NCBI RefSeq assembly: GCF_022829405.1
Contig: NZ_JAKSXW010000038.1
Coordinates: forward strand, 43,459-107,458
Direction of reading: 5' to 3'
Origin: Methylobacterium sp. J-076
Lineage (GTDB): Bacteria > Pseudomonadota > Alphaproteobacteria > Rhizobiales > Beijerinckiaceae
Length of the DNA stretch: 64,000 nt
Part shown: in pieces, positions 61,272 to 64,000 of the stretch
How the letters are laid out: every line of letters starts with the position of its first letter
Numbering within the stretch: position 1 is the first letter of the stretch
Position numbers and translations under genes: made by a program
Notes under the pieces: generated by a model
Seen by the model: the letters and a program-made list of their open reading frames with translations, nothing else
What the model was told of the DNA's origin: nothing
Database searches by the model: none

Positions 61272-61694
61272 ATGAACACAGCACCGGATGGATCGATCGT
61301 CCAGCGGGACGCGCCGCGCCCCGACCTCCTGGCCTTCGAGATCAGGGACAAGATCACCCGGCCCGACATCGAATGGATGTCCGCCCTGACGGACCAGGCC
61401 ATGCAGGCCCACAAGACCATCGACATGCTGATCGTCATGGCGAACTACGAGGGGTCCGAGCTCGGCGCGACCTTCGACGGCTACGCCACCAGCGTGAAGG
61501 CCCGCTCGGTGGCCCATATCCGGCATTACGTCGTCGTCGGTGCGCCGGCCTTCGCGGAGGCGATGATCAAGCTCTCGGGCCTGATCATGCCGGTGGAGAC
61601 GAAGACCTTCGACCTCGCCGACGAGGCCGCCGCCTGGGCCTACCTCGCCGAAGCCGGCCCGGCCTCGGAGGCCGCCCCGGCGTGGCGGAGCTGA
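61272..61694 (+). CDS. SpoIIAA-like (STAS-fold) protein
   Basis: The 140-residue protein fits the SpoIIAA-like family of small STAS/Sec14-fold proteins often seen in alphaproteobacteria: FEIRDKITRPDIEWMSAL, IDMLIVMANYEGSELGATFDG and VAHIRHYVVVGAPAFAEAMIKLSG are characteristic, ending in the acidic DLADEAAAWAYLAE helix. The function is unknown; related proteins can act as anti-anti-sigma-like or lipid-binding modules. ATG 61272 has GGGGAGG just upstream. A stem-loop separates it from the convergent exported-protein gene. Confidence 0.8.
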   Translation: MNTAPDGSIVQRDAPRPDLLAFEIRDKITRPDIEWMSALTDQAMQAHKTIDMLIVMANYEGSELGATFDGYATSVKARSVAHIRHYVVVGAPAFAEAMIKLSGLIMPVETKTFDLADEAAAWAYLAEAGPASEAAPAWRS

Positions 61695-61770
61695 GGCCGG
61701 CGGCCCGGCGGGCCACCGGTGCCGCGCGCCCCCGCCGGGTGCGGCCGTCCCGGTAGGTCACAGCCTGGGT

Positions 61771-61799
61771 GAGGGGAAGCCTCCGCAGGGCTCCCCCTC
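61771..61799. terminator. Stem-loop between convergent genes
   Basis: GAGGGGAAGCC and GGGCTCCCCCTC pair in a stem of ten base pairs with one A-C mismatch and a 7-base loop. It lies 77 bases after the SpoIIAA-like stop and 7 bases after the stop of the convergent exported-protein gene, followed on the plus strand by TTGTATTACTT. It probably ends both transcripts. Confidence 0.5.
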
Positions 61800-61805
61800 C
61801 TTGTA

Positions 61806-62090
61806 TTACTTGCCGCTGGGGGCTGCGCCGCTGCCGGTGGCGCCGTTGCCCCCACCGCTCCCCGCCGCCGCACCGGGGGTGCTGACCGGGGGGCCGCCGC
61901 TCGTGCCGGGGGCACCGGTGCTCATCGCGCCGCCGCGCTCCTCGTTCATCTTCTGCGATTCGCTCTTCACGCTGCCGGGGCTGTTCATGTTGCCCTCGGC
62001 GCTTCCGCCCCCGGCGCGGGTCTGCGCGAAGGCCCCCCCGGAGACGGTGACGAGGAGGGTCGCTGCGAGCGCAAGTGTTTTGACGGACAT
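61806..62090 (-). CDS. Exported Gly/Ser/Asn-rich protein
   Basis: The 94-residue product has a signal peptide (VKTLALAATLLVTVSGGAFA, cleavage before QTRAGG) and a low-complexity mature part rich in glycine, serine, proline and asparagine (GGNGATGSGAAPSGK at the end). I do not recognise a family; similar small low-complexity secreted proteins are common in this group. ATG 62090 begins the signal peptide. A candidate EcfG promoter (TGAAC-N17-CGTT) lies 44-69 bases upstream. The 314-base gap above it contains a palindromic element. Confidence 0.6.
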   Translation of the reverse strand: MSVKTLALAATLLVTVSGGAFAQTRAGGGSAEGNMNSPGSVKSESQKMNEERGGAMSTGAPGTSGGPPVSTPGAAAGSGGGNGATGSGAAPSGK

Positions 62091-62133
62091 GGCGTTTGTC
62101 TCCCGAGGCGAACGTGGTGTCACCTCATGGGCC

Positions 62134-62159
62134 AACGCCCCCATTCGACGATTCGTTCA
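62134..62159 (-). promoter_or_regulatory. Candidate EcfG promoter before the exported Gly/Ser-rich protein
   Basis: On the minus strand TGAAC (62159-62155) is followed after 17 bases by CGTT (62137-62134), one mismatch from the GGAAC-N16/17-CGTT general-stress pattern. The start codon is 43 bases downstream. Confidence 0.35.
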
Positions 62160-62243
62160 GAACGGCGGCGGGGACGCCGCGAGGGCGCGCGCCACGGCGT
62201 TTTCCGGGGATTCTGGATCGGGTGCGCCCACGGCGCCACATGG

Positions 62244-62354
62244 CTCTCCTCCCCCTTGTGGGGAGGAGCGGGAGGTGGGGGAGGTTCAGGGGGCACCGCC
62301 GGAGCCCTCTCCGGCACCACCCCCACCCCAACCCCTCCCCACAAGGGGGAGGGG
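62244..62354. repeat. Palindromic intergenic element with 19-bp outer arms
   Basis: CCTCCCCCTTGTGGGGAGG at 62248-62266 and its perfect complement at 62334-62352 are outer arms; the middle has further GC-rich pairing. The arms resemble those of the CCTCTCCCCGC-type family B element but the inner part differs. It lies in the 314-base gap between the exported-protein gene and a small hypothetical gene. Confidence 0.65.
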
Positions 62355-62404
62355 ACCCGGACCGAGGCGCGGGGACACCCGATCCGAGGTTGGCGAAAAA
62401 CGCG

Positions 62405-62617
62405 CTAGCGGGCGCGCTTCATCCTGTCTCCCCTCAGGTATTCGGCTTCGGCCTGCCACGCATCGCGCTCGGCCTGCACGGCCTCGATCAGGGCGTGCAG
62501 GTTGCCGGCGTCGATCGCGGTCTCCACCAGCATGTCCTGGGCGGTGGCGAGCTGGTCGCGCAGGTCGGCGTTCTCTGCGGCCACGGCCAGCAGGAGAGCA
62601 ACCATGTCATCGCTCAT
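62405..62617 (-). CDS. Small coiled-coil protein, unknown function
   Basis: The 70-residue product starts DDMVALLLAVAAENADLRDQ, a heptad-patterned helix that continues through LHALIEAVQAERDAWQAEAEYLRG, so a coiled coil is likely. There is no signal peptide. It ends in the basic RMKRAR. I do not recognise a family. ATG 62617 is used; the frame extends upstream to 62734 but without a good start. It lies downstream of the porin terminator. Confidence 0.5.
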   Translation of the reverse strand: MSDDMVALLLAVAAENADLRDQLATAQDMLVETAIDAGNLHALIEAVQAERDAWQAEAEYLRGDRMKRAR

Positions 62618-62769
62618 CCCTGCCCCGGTCCGCTTCCTATGGAGGTCGCTTGTAGACTCGGGAGGAAGTAACGACAAGTACGTCAGCCGATATCGGCCGG
62701 CGCCGGGCGCCAAGAACTTCGCGATGTCGAGCAACCGTAGTGCATCGACGAAGTTCGTCTTCGGTGGCC

Positions 62770-62797
62770 AAAAAAAATGCCCGGCACGAGGCCGGGC
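62770..62797 (-). terminator. Intrinsic terminator of the porin gene
   Basis: On the minus strand GCCCGGC and GCCGGGC form a perfect 7-bp stem with a 5-base loop (62797-62779), followed by A and a run of eight T (62777-62770). It lies 69 bases after the porin stop and is the clearest rho-independent terminator in the window. Confidence 0.9.
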
Positions 62798-62866
62798 AGT
62801 CGAGATCCCTCTTGCACGGGGGACATCTAGACCGGGGCTTTGGAGAATCCCGGTCGAGATTGGTGA

Positions 62867-64000
62867 TCAGAAGTCGCGCTGGACGCGGAAGCGGGCCTGG
62901 AAGACGTCGGTGCTGGTGATCGTCTTCACCGGGTTGCCGGCATTCACGTAGGCGGCGGTGTAGTTGAATTTCTGGGTGTCGAGCACCCGGCCGTTCTGGA
63001 CACCGTACTGGGCGTAGATGCCCTCGACGCCGATATCGAGGTCCTTCACCGGCGACCAGATCAGGTTCGCGCCGGCATAGAGCATGTACGTGTCGCGCAG
63101 GTTGCCGTTGAGGGCATAGAACCGCGTGCCCGGCGTGCCGACGCCCAGCGTCGAGATGACGGTGCTGCCGATGTTGGTGCCCGTGGTCGGCACGAAGCCG
63201 TAATAGGCGCCCTGGGCGGCGCGGGCGCCGGCCCCGAAGGTGTTCTCGCCGTAGGAGGCGAACACCGCCGAACGCCACTCCGGCGACCAGTAGTGCAGGA
63301 ACGAGCCGATCACCGAGAAGCTCGTGGAGAGCTGCAGCTGGTTGGTGAACGGGTTGATCGTCGCGTCGGAGAAGTTCTGGTTGAACGACGCGCCCTCGAT
63401 CGAGGTCGGGTTGATCGAATAGGAGCCGTTGTACGAGCCGTTGCCGGTGTACATCTGCGCGCCTTCGGCATAGGCGCCCTGGAGGTAGAAGGCATCGCCC
63501 GGCGCGATGAACGGGGCGTTGACCTTCAGGCCGCCCTGGACGGCCCAGCCGTACTCGCTCTGGGTGCGGGCGGTGTTGGCGTTGGTGGCAGTGAGGGCCG
63601 CCCCGGCGCTGTTGGTGCCGAGGAAGCCGCCCTGGGTGATCACGTTGCCGGTGTTGATCTCATGCACGGCAGCGGAGAGCTGGGCCGAGCCCCAGGGCTG
63701 GTCGTAGCGCAGCACGCCGACGAAGTCGGGCATGCGGTTGCGCTGGATGCCGTCGGTGAAGCCGAAGCCGATCGGCTGGCCGGCGGCGTTGACGCCGAGG
63801 ACCACCGGGATCAGCGAGTTCGCCTGGCCGAAGATCTGCGTCGAGGTGTTGCCCACCGTCGCGGACAGGGCGGCGGTCGGGGCGTAGACCGGCGAGCGGC
63901 GGAAGCTCGGGTCTTCCATCGACAGCGTGGCGGAGAAGCCGTTGCCGAGGGTGGCGGTGTAGGCCAGCAGGTTGGTGGAGTAGACGTCCGAGCCCGACGT
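62867..64000 (-). CDS. Porin_2-type outer-membrane porin (5' end outside window)
   Basis: The reading frame is open to the right edge, so the N-terminus is missing. The product is beta-rich with alternating aromatic/polar strands and the C-terminal RVQRDF phenylalanine needed for outer-membrane insertion. Features such as AYTATLGNGFSATLSMEDP, FVGVLRYDQPWGSAQLSAA and FSVIGSFLHYWSPEWRSAVFASYG match alphaproteobacterial Porin_2 proteins, which form general trimeric channels. A strong intrinsic terminator follows. The internal ATG at 63919 lies within the conserved strand region and is not the start. Confidence 0.9.
   Translation of the reverse strand, partial: TSGSDVYSTNLLAYTATLGNGFSATLSMEDPSFRRSPVYAPTAALSATVGNTSTQIFGQANSLIPVVLGVNAAGQPIGFGFTDGIQRNRMPDFVGVLRYDQPWGSAQLSAAVHEINTGNVITQGGFLGTNSAGAALTATNANTARTQSEYGWAVQGGLKVNAPFIAPGDAFYLQGAYAEGAQMYTGNGSYNGSYSINPTSIEGASFNQNFSDATINPFTNQLQLSTSFSVIGSFLHYWSPEWRSAVFASYGENTFGAGARAAQGAYYGFVPTTGTNIGSTVISTLGVGTPGTRFYALNGNLRDTYMLYAGANLIWSPVKDLDIGVEGIYAQYGVQNGRVLDTQKFNYTAAYVNAGNPVKTITSTDVFQARFRVQRDF

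Overview
The window is a very GC-rich, gene-dense chromosomal segment on which most genes show the strong third-position G/C bias of an alphaproteobacterium. A bacteriochlorophyll 8-vinyl reductase (BciA), an AerR/PpaA-like regulator, Porin_2-type outer-membrane protein, purL-bolA-grxD gene order, DUF29 and MmcB proteins, and candidate EcfG general-stress promoters point to a Rhizobiales member, most likely Methylobacterium/Methylorubrum. That assignment is an inference from gene content; no rRNA is present to confirm it.

Region 1 (1-16.7 kb) is an alpha-glucan and trehalose block: the end of treY, an amylase-GlgE fusion, a TreS-maltokinase fusion, glgB, then (opposite strand) glgA, and glgP. 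A Phd/PemK-type toxin-antitoxin pair sits between glgB and glgA. The debranching enzyme glgX lies apart at 42.4 kb. Together these interconvert maltooligosaccharides, trehalose, maltose-1-phosphate and branched glucan.

Region 2 (16.7-24.5 kb) holds housekeeping genes on the minus strand: rlmN, then the purL-bolA-DUF29-grxD run, then recQ, followed by a plus-strand vapBC pair. Region 3 (24.5-32.2 kb) is a complete four-carbon sugar-acid (D-erythronate/L-threonate) catabolic locus: denD, otnK, otnI, ltnD and an MFS transporter on the minus strand, facing a LacI-type regulator and otnC on the plus strand. The divergent region carries a perfect 16-bp palindrome lying on the -35 box of a recognisable promoter.

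Region 4 (32.2-45 kb) has glyS/glyQ, a cation/proton antiporter, mmcB, a DedA protein, pdxY, a PhzF protein, a Nudix protein, glgX and one tRNA-Ser(GGA). Region 5 (45-55 kb) has a 1279-residue hybrid sensor kinase preceded by an orphan ParD-like antitoxin, bciA, a metallophosphoesterase, a porin-like protein and a B12-domain AerR-like regulator. Region 6 (55.5-64 kb) has two MetQ-family binding proteins, MetN, MetI and an NtaA/DszA-type flavin monooxygenase in one tight cluster (probable organosulfur uptake and oxidation), then small exported or hypothetical proteins and a porin cut off by the window end.

Dispersed palindromic elements fill many intergenic gaps: four copies of a ~109-bp element with 16-bp terminal inverted repeats, two copies of a ~190-bp element, and several shorter ones. 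No CRISPR array, IS element, prophage or rRNA was seen.
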